From NCBI GenBank assembly GCA_033439265.1, contig JAVTVX010000020.1, positions 15,766,001 through 15,830,000 of the forward strand: a stretch of 64,000 nt of DNA. Direction: 5' to 3'. Position numbers and translations under genes: made by a program. Of the stretch, positions 12,615 to 21,141 are shown piece by piece (position 1 is the stretch's first letter; the number at the start of each line of letters is the position of its first letter). Below the pieces are notes generated by a model. The model had not been told where the DNA came from, did no database searches, and saw nothing but the letters and a program-made list of their open reading frames with translations. Source of the stretch: Dillenia suffruticosa (Eukaryota; Streptophyta; Magnoliopsida; Dilleniales; Dilleniaceae).

Positions 12615-13070
12615 TGTTGAGATTTCAAGCTATCAAGCAACTAGGATTGAATGAAAACTTAAAGATCTTTATTTGAAGAAAGAGTGCACAATGAGAGCAT
12701 TGTTTTTTCATGGATAGAACATCCCATACAAGCTCCTATTTATAGAGATTATTACATGAGAAAGAGAGGGAAAAAGACCCCAAACACTCAAGGATCCGTT
12801 GGGGAACATTGGGGACAGATTTCTGTCCCCAAAATCACTGTATAACAGCCATTTTTATGGCTGTTATACAGTGCAACGGCTAGTTCAAAAGAACTAGCCG
12901 TTTTGCCCTTTTTAGGGCCCATTTTGGGCTTCTTTTAGGGGCTTAACAATGCCATTTTTGAGGACTAAAAAACTCATAAGGAACGAGCCAAATACATCTC
13001 ATGGATGGGCTTAAACTTGGCTTGAAATGGGGCCTATGCTAACTACACTTAATTCTCTTTTATTTCAACA
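12615..13070 (-). repeat. E2 3' LTR
   Basis: 456 bp. The last part of the coding frame (to 13049) lies inside it. In transcript direction it holds three hairpins (12900-12811), then TATAAATAG (reverse complement of 12736-12744), then the R/U5 part. Confidence 0.95.
12811..12900. repeat. Three consecutive hairpins in E2 U3
   Basis: Three inverted repeats in 90 bases. 12811-12830 pairs GGGGACAGA with TCTGTCCCC. 12836-12873 is a perfect hairpin with 17-nt arms (CACTGTATAACAGCCAT) and a 4-nt loop. 12877-12900 has 10-nt arms (CGGCTAGTTC) and loop AAAA. All lie upstream of the TATA box. The same three are at 17423-17512 in the other LTR. Confidence 0.93.
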
Positions 13071-16000
13071 CTCCCCCTCAAGTTGGGTGTGTATGTATCT
13101 AAAACACCTAACTTGACCAGGTTTTTTTGAATATGATTGGCGGTCCCAGGCTTGGTGAGGATGTCGGCAATTTGATCATCGCTTTTAGTGAATCTTGGAG
13201 TGATGAGCTTCTCCTCAACCTTTTGCCTCACAAAGTGACAATCCACCTCAATGTGCTTTGTCCTTTCATGAAAAACCGGGTTTGAGGCGATGTGAATGGC
13301 TGATTGGTTATCACAGTGTAGGGAGATTGGAGTAGGGACTATGAACCCTAATTCTTCAATCAAGGCTTTCAACCACACGACTTCACTTGTAGCGGTTGCC
13401 ATGGCTCTATATTCCGCTTCCGCACTTGATCTTGATACCACATGCTGTTTTTTGCTTTTCCAAGCAACAAGATTCCCTCCAACAAACATGCAATACCCTG
13501 AGGTCGATCTCCTATCTTCTGAATCACCTGCCCAATCTGCATCACAGAACCCTATGATTTGAGAAGATTCGTTCTTCTTCATTTGAATTCCCATTCCTGG
13601 AGTTCCCTTTAGGTAGAGAAGAATTCTTTCAATGGCCCTCCAATGCTTCTTCTTGGGTTGATGCATGTGCTGGCTAACTTGCCCAACGGCATAAGAGATG
13701 TCCGGTCTAGTGATGGTTAGGTAGATCAATCTTCCAACAAGTCTTTGATATCGTTGCTTATCTTCATAAATCTCCTCATCATCTTTGTGACTTAAGGATG
13801 TGCTTACCGGACTACAAGCTGGTTTGGCACCTAGTTTTCCCGTCTCCTGCAAAAGGTCAAGAGCATACTTTCTTTGTGATAGAACAAGTCCATTGGAACA
13901 ATAGGCAAGTTCTATCCCTAGGAAGTATTTTAGTTTCCCTAGATCCTTGATGTCAAACTTAGTTTGAAGAAAAGTTCTAACTTTGTTAATGTGATTCATA
14001 TCATTTCCTGTTATAATTATATCATCTACATAAACAAGAATGATAATGGTATTTTCTCCTAGGTTCTTGACAAATAAGGATGAATCACTAACGCATTTCT
14101 TAAAACCATGTTCAAGGAGAGTAGAGCTAAGTTTTCCATACCATGCTCTAGGTGATTGCTTGAGGCCATATATTGCCTTCTTTAGTTTGCAAACTTTGTT
14201 GTCACGATGGGAGAAACCAGGGGGCACTTCCATGTACACCTCTTCTTCCAGATCTCCTTGTAAAAAGGCGTTTGCAACATCCATTTGAAATAATGGCCAT
14301 GAGTGATTTATAGCAAGAGAGAGAAGGACACGGATGGTGTTCATCTTGGCCACGGGTGCAAACGTTTCCTTGTAGTCTATGCCATATGATTGAGTGAAGC
14401 CCTTGGCCACCAATCTTGCCTTGAATCTATCTATGCTTCCATCACTCTTGTGTTTGATCTTGAATATCCATTTGCATCCCACAACTCTTTTTCCTTTTGG
14501 TAGAGATGTCACTTCCCAAGTATTATTTTTAGCCAAAGCATCCAACTCATTCTTCATTGCTTGAACCCAATGAGGTTGATCCTTTGCCTCCTCAAATGTT
14601 CTAGGCTCTTGGTGAAGGTCTATGTTCTTGATGAATCTTTGGTGACTGCAAGACATGTTAGATATTGAGTAGTATTGAGAAATTGGATGAGTAGTCACCT
14701 TGGAGTTAAAATAGACCCTTCTATTGATCCATTCTGAGGGAGGAAGTCTAAGTCTTGTAGATCTTCGAAGAGGAGGAGGGGGTTCATCCATAGACTGCTC
14801 CTCATGCTCTTCGGCCATATCAAGAGCTCCCCCTGAGTCTGAGTGTCCTTCCTCTTGATCTTCTTCTATTTCATGATCTGAATGAGAGGGTGATGGGTCC
14901 CCTTGAGTTGGATCATTTTGGTGAGTTTCTTCATTGCTTTCGGCAGGAACTTCATTGATTTTTGGTAGAATCACATTCCATTGTTCTTGCTGGTAGATTT
15001 CTTTGGTTTGATCTTCTCTTCTTTGACCTGCAAAGTAAGGCTCATTTTCCACAAATATCACATCCTTGGATGTGTATAGTTTCTTGGTTAGAGGATCATA
15101 ACATTTATAGCCTTTTTCAAACGAGGAATATCCTAAAAAGATGCATTTTCTTCCCTTGGCATCTAGTTTGCTCCTAAGATGACTAGGAATGTGGACATAG
15201 CAAACACAACCAAAAACTCTTAAATGATCAATGCTAGGTTTCTTTCCAAGGAGTAGCTCTAGGGGTGACTTTCCTCCTAGGATTTGGGATGGCATGAGGT
15301 TTATAAGGTGAGCAGCGGTCTTAATGGCCTCATTCCAATATTCCTTAGGTAAGTTTGAGTGAAACATCATAGATCTAGCTGTCTCCAAGAGATGCCTATT
15401 CTTTCTCTCGGCTATTCCATTTTGTTGAGGAGTGTACACACAAGACTTTTGATGAATGATCCCTTTTTCATCTAGAAATTTTTCAAACTCAAGGCTAGTG
15501 AACTCCCCTCCATGATCTGACCTAAACATCTTTAGGTTAGCATTAAATTGCTTTGTTATATATCTATAGTAGCTCTTGAATGCCTCAAATACTTCAGATT
15601 TGTTTACTAAGAGATAAACCCAAGTGTATCTAGTTTTGTGATCTATGAATGTCACAAAGTATCTAAAACCATTATGGGAGACTAAAGGAGAGGTCCAAAC
15701 ATCTGAATGAACTAATTCAAAAGCCTCTTTATATATTGTTTCAGAAATGGGATAATACACTTTGGTTTGTTTTCCAAGTACACAAGCTTTGCAATGCCTA
15801 TCTTCTAATTCACTATTTGGAAATAGGCGTTTCAAAGCTAGGTTTCCTGGATGCCCTAGACGTTCATGCCATAGAGAGGAGGATATGTTTCGGACAGCAA
15901 AAGCTTGGTTCTCTTGATCCAAGTAATAGAGGTTGTTCCTCCTAGTTCCCTTGCCAATCAAATTGTTCGTTTTGCGATCCTGAAAAATTACTTGGTTAGG

Positions 16001-17227
16001 ATCAAAAATAGCTTTGCAATCTTGCTCTTTGGTTATCTTGCTAATAGAAAGTAAGTTTGAATTGAACTTTGGAACATATAAAGCTTTAGTCTTTCTCCCA
16101 AATAGTTCAATTTCTCCTAAGTGCTCAACTTTTAACTTATGACCATTAGCTACTTTAACTAATTTATGATTGGTCAAGGGAATAAACTTGTTGATTTTCT
16201 TTTTATCTTTTACCATATGATCGTCACATCCGGAATCTATGAGCCAAGAATTGGAAATAGATGAAGATAAGGAATTACCAGAATGGTGACTAATCTGCCC
16301 AACAAGTCGTTTGAATTCCTTATGCATCTCCTCCATCTTGGATTCGAGTGCTGCCACTTGAGACACTTGTTGAGCATTTGAAGATGATTCCGGATTTTTC
16401 CTAGCATATTTCGGCCTCAAATGTGGGTGTAGGAACCAGCATTTTTCTTTCTTATGGCCGGACTTCTTGCAATGTGGGCAGATGTCTCTTTTTGCAAAGT
16501 TTTGAGTGTTGTTGGCCGGATGCTCTTCATGGACAGCTTGGAAGGCTTGAGAGTCGGATTTAAGCTTGGTAGATTCTTCAAGCCTTAAGCTAGTCTCGGT
16601 TCTTTGCACCATGAATTGGACTTCTTGAAATGAAGGAAAGACCTTCATTCGAAGAATCTCTTGTCGAATTGGAGCATATTCATCTCCAAGACCCATGAGT
16701 AGACCAAAGGTCATATCTTCATCGTTCCTTTGAAGAATGGTCTTGAGATTTATAGTAGGAGGCCTTAAGAGATTGAGTTCATTCCATAGATCCCTATATT
16801 CCCCAAAGTATTCGGGTAAGGATTTACCTCCTTTTTGAATTTTGAAGATCTTCTTTTTCAGCTCAAAGATTCTTCCGGTGTTGGATTCTTGACCATATAA
16901 TGATTGCATTTGCTCCCATAATGCTCTTGCGTTTGGAATACATGTGACCATAGCCTTGTGAGTTTTGTCAAGAGACATTTGAAGGAGCACCACCACTTGA
17001 TCGTCTTTCTTCTTCCATACTCTGAATAATGGATTGGCTTCATCAAGAGGTTCTTCAAAGATGTGATTTTCAAGGTTGTAGAAGTTTAGGGACCTCTTGA
17101 TGGTATCTTGCCAAGCATTGTAGTTTGTTGAATCTAGAAGTAAGGAGGTGAACATTGAGGTGCTAATTTGTGGTGGAGGGTCATTAAGAACGGAAGAGGA
17201 AGGTATCGTTGCCTGCTCTGATACCAT
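13049..17227 (-). CDS. E2 Gag-Pol polyprotein, intact (Ty1/copia)
   Basis: 1392 aa, one frame without stops. Gag takes about residues 1-300, with CCHC zinc knuckle CPHCKKSGHKKEKC near 249-262 for RNA binding. Aspartic protease WLIDSGC is near 328. The integrase zinc-binding region (WHERLGHP...HCKAC) is near 450-485, with catalytic D near 509 (HSDVW), D near 571 (RSDHGGE) and E near 606. RT runs about 900-1120, with YVDD near 1066. RNase H has CDADW near 1230, SAEAEYRA near 1270 and CDNQSA near 1303. The product would be cleaved by its own protease, form virus-like particles and carry out reverse transcription and integration. The start ATG is supported because its A is the last LTR base and no earlier start exists in the internal region. 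The frame ends 22 bases inside the 3' LTR. E1 is a broken close relative. Confidence 0.95.
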   Translation of the reverse strand: MVSEQATIPSSSVLNDPPPQISTSMFTSLLLDSTNYNAWQDTIKRSLNFYNLENHIFEEPLDEANPLFRVWKKKDDQVVVLLQMSLDKTHKAMVTCIPNARALWEQMQSLYGQESNTGRIFELKKKIFKIQKGGKSLPEYFGEYRDLWNELNLLRPPTINLKTILQRNDEDMTFGLLMGLGDEYAPIRQEILRMKVFPSFQEVQFMVQRTETSLRLEESTKLKSDSQAFQAVHEEHPANNTQNFAKRDICPHCKKSGHKKEKCWFLHPHLRPKYARKNPESSSNAQQVSQVAALESKMEEMHKEFKRLVGQISHHSGNSLSSSISNSWLIDSGCDDHMVKDKKKINKFIPLTNHKLVKVANGHKLKVEHLGEIELFGRKTKALYVPKFNSNLLSISKITKEQDCKAIFDPNQVIFQDRKTNNLIGKGTRRNNLYYLDQENQAFAVRNISSSLWHERLGHPGNLALKRLFPNSELEDRHCKACVLGKQTKVYYPISETIYKEAFELVHSDVWTSPLVSHNGFRYFVTFIDHKTRYTWVYLLVNKSEVFEAFKSYYRYITKQFNANLKMFRSDHGGEFTSLEFEKFLDEKGIIHQKSCVYTPQQNGIAERKNRHLLETARSMMFHSNLPKEYWNEAIKTAAHLINLMPSQILGGKSPLELLLGKKPSIDHLRVFGCVCYVHIPSHLRSKLDAKGRKCIFLGYSSFEKGYKCYDPLTKKLYTSKDVIFVENEPYFAGQRREDQTKEIYQQEQWNVILPKINEVPAESNEETHQNDPTQGDPSPSHSDHEIEEDQEEGHSDSGGALDMAEEHEEQSMDEPPPPLRRSTRLRLPPSEWINRRVYFNSKVTTHPISQYYSISNMSCSHQRFIKNIDLHQEPRTFEEAKDQPHWVQAMKNELDALAKNNTWEVTSLPKGKRVVGCKWIFKIKHKSDGSIDRFKARLVAKGFTQSYGIDYKETFAPVAKMNTIRVLLSLAINHSWPLFQMDVANAFLQGDLEEEVYMEVPPGFSHRDNKVCKLKKAIYGLKQSPRAWYGKLSSTLLEHGFKKCVSDSSLFVKNLGENTIIILVYVDDIIITGNDMNHINKVRTFLQTKFDIKDLGKLKYFLGIELAYCSNGLVLSQRKYALDLLQETGKLGAKPACSPVSTSLSHKDDEEIYEDKQRYQRLVGRLIYLTITRPDISYAVGQVSQHMHQPKKKHWRAIERILLYLKGTPGMGIQMKKNESSQIIGFCDADWAGDSEDRRSTSGYCMFVGGNLVAWKSKKQHVVSRSSAEAEYRAMATATSEVVWLKALIEELGFIVPTPISLHCDNQSAIHIASNPVFHERTKHIEVDCHFVRQKVEEKLITPRFTKSDDQIADILTKPGTANHIQKNLVKLGVLDTYTPNLRGSVEIKEN
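13071..13081 (-). promoter_or_regulatory. E2 polypurine tract
   Basis: TTGAGGGGGAG on the - strand, abutting the 3' LTR. It lies inside the coding frame and is read as LRGS. Confidence 0.88.
17215..17226 (-). promoter_or_regulatory. E2 primer-binding site
   Basis: TGGTATCAGAGC on the - strand, immediately after the 5' LTR with no spacer. It codes for the first residues of Gag. Confidence 0.94.
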
Positions 17228-17682
17228 GTTGAGATTTCAAGCTATCAAGCAACTAGGATTGAATGAAAACTTAAAGATCTTTATTTGAAGAAAGAGTGCA
17301 CAATGAGAGCATTGTTTTTTCATGGATAGAACATCCCATACAAGCTCCTATTTATAGAGATTATTACATGAGAAAGAGAGGGAAAAAGACCCCAAACACT
17401 CAAGGATCCGTTGGGGAACATTGGGGACAGATTTCTGTCCCCAAAATCACTGTATAACAGCCATTTTTATGGCTGTTATACAGTGCAACGGCTAGTTCAA
17501 AAGAACTAGCCGTTTTGCCCTTTTTAGGGCCCATTTTGGGCTTCTTTTAGGGGCTTAACAATGCCATTTTTGAGGACTAAAAAACTCATAAGGAACGAGC
17601 CAAATACATCTCATGGATGGGCTTAAACTTGGCTTGAAATGGGGCCTATGCTAACTACACTTAATTCTCTTTTATTTCAACA
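17227..17682 (-). repeat. E2 5' LTR
   Basis: 456 bp, identical by eye to the 3' LTR. TATAAATAG is at 17348-17356 (- strand) and hairpins are at 17423-17512. Transcription should start downstream of the TATA and reach the gag ATG at the LTR end, so R-U5 is the entire leader before the ATG. Confidence 0.95.
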
Positions 17683-17776
17683 GGTACAAACTCCATGATT
17701 GCAGATCCGCTTATAAAGAGATTGTCACCCAAAAGGTTCATGACTACATTGCTCGTATGGGTGTCATATCATTTTA
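17683..17776 (+). pseudogene. E0 copia C-terminal end
   Basis: Resumes E0 after E2. The conserved copia C-terminal pattern NSMIADPLIK and KRF is readable, followed by a frameshift and ARMGVISF, then a stop. This closes the E0 polyprotein. Confidence 0.87.
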
Positions 17777-18207
17777 GTTTTATTATGTTTTAGTAGGAGT
17801 TCATGATTTTAAATACTAATCTAATATAGAAATTTTCGATTATTTCATTTTAAGTTATTTTAATGTCATTTTTTATGGAAATAAAGATTTAGTTTTTGAT
17901 CACTCTTTGATATTAAGTATGATTGATCTCACTAAAGAGGATCGGCTAGAAATAGACATGTTAAAGATCTCATTGCATGATATTTCCATACTACATATCC
18001 ATATCATGATCTATATCATTCAATTATATTAGTTTATATGATTATTGATGGGTTGAGTTATGAAAGAAATGTAACAAAAGTCATCTTAATCCTAAGTTAA
18101 AATGATCGATGGACCAAATTTCTTGTAAATAAATTTTAGTGCCCATAGAAAAGTTGAGTTTACAATTTCATAATTATAAGTTTTCACATATAAACCAAGT
18201 GAGAGAT
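17777..18207 (+). other. E0 3' untranslated stretch and polypurine tract
   Basis: No coding potential. It ends in AAGTGAGAGAT (18198-18208), a slightly decayed polypurine tract of the AAGTGGGAGA type directly before the LTR. A pol-to-LTR spacer of some 400 bases contrasts with E1-E3, which have none. Confidence 0.7.
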
Positions 18208-18777
18208 TATTGGATTACTAATCCAATGTTGGGTTTGTATATAAAATAATTATGCATTGCATACTTTCATAAAAGCTAAGTCCATATAAAAGTAATCTAC
18301 CAAATTTGGTAATTTGGGTTTAAAATATCTAAATGAATAAATACCAATAGACATTTACTATTTATGATAGATTAAATAGGGAATGTTGAAGGGTGACTTA
18401 AGGACAACTGAAATGTTACCTTATTCATATGAATTTGGAAAGGTAACTAGAATGAGCTGAATAGACAGATTGCCTTATGAATTTGGAATGTAAAAATCAT
18501 CCCTCTAGCTATAAAAGTGTTATGGTCGCTAGATCAATGCTTTACTTTAATCTTATGATACCCCTATCATGTAGAGAGATTTTATGAGGATACTTTGACC
18601 TAGCAGGCCGAACCTAGAATTATGCCTAGATCAGGATTTCATTCAGTTCAGTTTCTAGTTATGGAATTAGATACTCTTCTATCTAATTTAAGTTTTTTAT
18701 TTCGATGATTTAGTTTCAATTCTGATGATTTAACACGATACTTGCCATAGTTTTGTATCAAATTATTTTTCCCCACA
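18208..18777 (+). repeat. E0 LTR
   Basis: About 570 bp, from TATTGGATTACTAATCC (expected TG mutated to TA) to CCCCACA. Its left neighbour is the E0 pol end and polypurine tract. Its right neighbour is a primer-binding site, so internal sequence lies on both sides. Confidence 0.75.
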
Positions 18778-18779
18778 AG

Positions 18780-18792
18780 TGGTATCAAAGCC
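18780..18792 (+). promoter_or_regulatory. Primer-binding site after E0 LTR
   Basis: TGGTATCAAAGCC, one change from the usual TGGTATCAGAGCC, two bases after the LTR end. There is no ATG overlap here, unlike E1-E3. Confidence 0.75.
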
Positions 18793-19397
18793 ACTTATAA
18801 TTGACTTATTGAAATTTTTTATTTAAAATTTTGTTTATTTATGATCCTTTAGCTATTTGAATTTTTGGGTTAAGTTAATTGTATTGATATTTTGAAAAAT
18901 TGGGATTATGAGGATATTTCAATTTTTTTGGAAAATATTAAGGAATTTTTGTATAGATTTAAATAAAAAAAATTGGAAAGTTTTCACCAAAGTCGACATC
19001 TAGTTTTCATTAAAATCAACATCCAATATTTCAAAAAAAATTGAGAAGTTTTCATCAAAGTCGACATCCATTGTTTCAAAAATATATCTTTTGGACAAAA
19101 CAAAAGAAGATGACAATTCTTCCAAAATTCAAAGACTCTTGGTGTTTTGGAATGTTTAGTTTCTGAAATACAACCTAAAGGGGTGAATAGCTCATTTGAC
19201 ATTTTCTCAAGCATTTGGAAGTGTTACAATTTGGTGAAAACAAAACAATATGTGAAATTGAAGAAGGACAAAGAAATAGAATACTTGAGGTTTTATAATG
19301 GTTATGTAGATCTTTTGAATATGTTTGTGTGCAAGCAAGATTAAGAATGGAAGAAAAAGAACTTTGTCTTTATGAACGTGAATATACATCACTTGAA
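18793..19397 (+). other. Probable 5' internal region of a second E0-family copy
   Basis: Lies after the primer-binding site. A duplicated phrase (GAAGTTTTCATCAAAGTCGACATCCA at 19042-19069, with variants at 18977-19003 and 19004-19030) forms an imperfect tandem repeat. A 65-codon open frame at 19147-19344 (+) has no motif that I recognise. No gag domain is identifiable. It is bounded on the right by the LTR of another copia remnant. Confidence 0.4.
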
Positions 19398-20002
19398 TGT
19401 TGGATGATTGCCCATTATTTTGAGAGTATTTTACAAGAGAGCAATGAGCATTACAATGCTTTTAATATATAAGAAAGAAAGGGCTGAGGAAGAGCGGAGA
19501 TAATTGTTCCACCTTAGATAAGAGATTGTTCTCCAAGACTTCTAAAATTTCTCCTTACATCAAATAAGAATAGACACTTATTTATAAGGGAAATACTAGC
19601 TAGTAAACACAAGGAACTAGACGGTAGACACAAAACTAGCAGGTAGACACAAACCAAAAACTAGCCGTTACAATTTCTATCCAGAATACCCTTGGCTATT
19701 TGGGCTGTCTTCTTGGACCTTTCTTGACTTCTTTGGGATTTTATTTGGACCTCCCTTAATGGCCTTTTATCTCTCCAACTGTGCCTTTCTCCATACTTTT
19801 CTTGCTATTTGAAATGGGCCACCAAAACTGGGCCATAATTTGCCTAAATTCTAAACAGCATGCCATATTATTTTTCTGGGCAGCATATACCTGTTTCTGG
19901 GCCAGCCTAACGAGACTCTTTGGGCCATGAATTGACCTTTATTTTGAAGTCTTGAGGACTTGGTTTTGAGTCTTGGACAATTGATTGTCTTGTTTTTCAA
20001 CA
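19398..20002 (-). repeat. 3' LTR of the copia remnant
   Basis: About 605 bp, ending TTTTTCAACA on the + strand, as in E1 and E2. The start at TGTTGG (19398) is a best guess. It contains several AGCCGTT, GGCCCA and TGGGCC words. Confidence 0.65.
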
Positions 20003-21141
20003 CTCCCTTCAAGTTTGGCGTATGAAGCCAACCTTGCCGAAAGCACTTGGACAATCAACCTTGTGATTCTTTTGCTGTTTCATGGCTTTAGAGTGATGAA
20101 CCTTTTATTACATGTGGGGAGGGAGAGACCATCAGATTTTGTGGCCTTCTCCTTGGTCTTGTTCTTCTTTGGTTGGGTGTTTACATTTGAGTTGTATTAA
20201 ACTCTCTTGTTCACCCATTTTGATGGAGGTTGGCATAACTTAGTGATCTTCTTAGAGGTGGTGGAGATGGTGGAGATTCCTTAACTTCCTCTTGGGCATC
20301 AAGTGAAGGTGAATCTTCTTGAGGTTATCTCCCCCTTGCTCCCTTCTCCCTTCTTCCATTGAAGAATAGCTTGAAGATGATTAGCTATCATCTCTTCAAT
20401 GAAAATGTCTACAAACTGCTCTTGACTCCTTATGTGAGGGATGATGATCGTCCTGTCTTCCTCCTTTTGCCGCACGAAATGGCAATCAACCTCAATGTGT
20501 TTAGTTCTCTCATGCAAAACTAGATTGGAAGCAATATGGATTGCGAACTGATTATCGCAATGAAACTTGATTGGTTGAGAAACTAGAAATCCTAATTCTT
20601 GTACTAGAGCTTTCAACCAAACAATCTCACTAGCTGCTGCAGCCATGGCTTTGTACTTTACTTTTGCACTAGATCTTGACACCATAGATTGTTTTTTGCT
20701 CATCCAAGGCACAAGATTTCTTCCTACGAACATGCAATAGCTTATTGTGGATTTCCTATCCCTTGAGTTTCCTGCCCAATCTTCATCATAAAATCTCTCA
20801 ATTTCTATGCTCCTATTGTTCTTCATCTATAAGCCTCTTCCTGGGGTCCCCTTGAGGTATCTCAAAATTCTTTTAGCTGCTCTCCAATCTCCTTTTGTAG
20901 GTGCATGCATGTGCTAGCTTATGTGGCTCACTACATATGAGATGTCTAGCCTAGTAATGGTGAGGTAAATGAGCCTCCCCGTTAGTCTCTGATATCTTAC
21001 ACATCTGTAAAGGAGTGATCATCATCTTTTCCCTTATCTCCACATGAAATAGGACTGATAGTCGATCTTGCTCCTATTTTTCCTATTTCCTACAAAAGAT
21101 CAAGCATGTACTTTCTTTGGAATTGAAAAAGCACTTATGGG
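20003..21141 (-). pseudogene. Copia RT end/RNase H remnant with displaced linker
   Basis: From 21130 leftwards on the - strand: QRKYMLDLL, stop-ridden RT end, then RNase H at 20826-20299 with DEDWAGNS, SRSSAKVKYKAM and CDNQFAIHIAS, and HERTKHIEVDCHFVRQ. The CDADW and SAEAEY acidic residues are partly changed. Downstream of RNase H (20270-20180) comes a PPPLRRS / PPSKWVNKRV stretch that normally lies between integrase and RT. The normal polyprotein tail and polypurine tract follow. Dead. Confidence 0.8.

Larger units (their letters stand above)
12615..17682 (-). mobile_element. E2: intact, very young Ty1/copia element
   Basis: 5068 bp on the - strand. Both LTRs are 456 bp and I found no difference between them reading by eye. 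A perfect target duplication GGTAC lies at 12610-12614 and 17683-17687. Primer-binding site, uninterrupted 1392-codon Gag-Pol frame and polypurine tract are all present. Identical LTRs mean an insertion too recent to have gained mutations, so this is the best candidate here for a currently active element. It sits inside the end of the E0 RNase H gene. Confidence 0.96.
517..18777 (+). mobile_element. E0: old Ty1/copia element split by nested insertions
   Basis: A degenerate copia element on the + strand. Its pieces lie at 517-3032, 9104-9489, 12553-12614 and 17683-18777. In order they encode the GAG-pre-integrase region, integrase, reverse transcriptase, RNase H, the C-terminal tail, a 3' untranslated stretch and an LTR. 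The order matches the usual copia gag-protease-integrase-RT-RNase H arrangement, with gag and protease not recognised. At each insertion the copia reading resumes at the next conserved residue after one copy of a 5-bp target duplication is removed (AAGTT and GGTAC, perhaps AAGAA). Many stops and frameshifts make it non-functional. No 5' LTR was identified in the window. Confidence 0.8.
19398..21141 (-). mobile_element. Rearranged, truncated Ty1/copia remnant
   Basis: On the - strand: the end of RT, RNase H, a displaced linker piece, the polyprotein C-terminus, a polypurine-like tract (CTTGAAGGGAG, 20003-20013 reversed) and a 3' LTR (19398-20002). The 5' part is cut at 21141 by a gypsy LTR. 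It has many stops and was related to E1-E3 by sequence. Confidence 0.82.

Noticed and set aside
19147..19344. 65-codon frame as a gag gene
   Set aside because: No zinc knuckle or gag motif was seen; kept only as part of an unexplained region.
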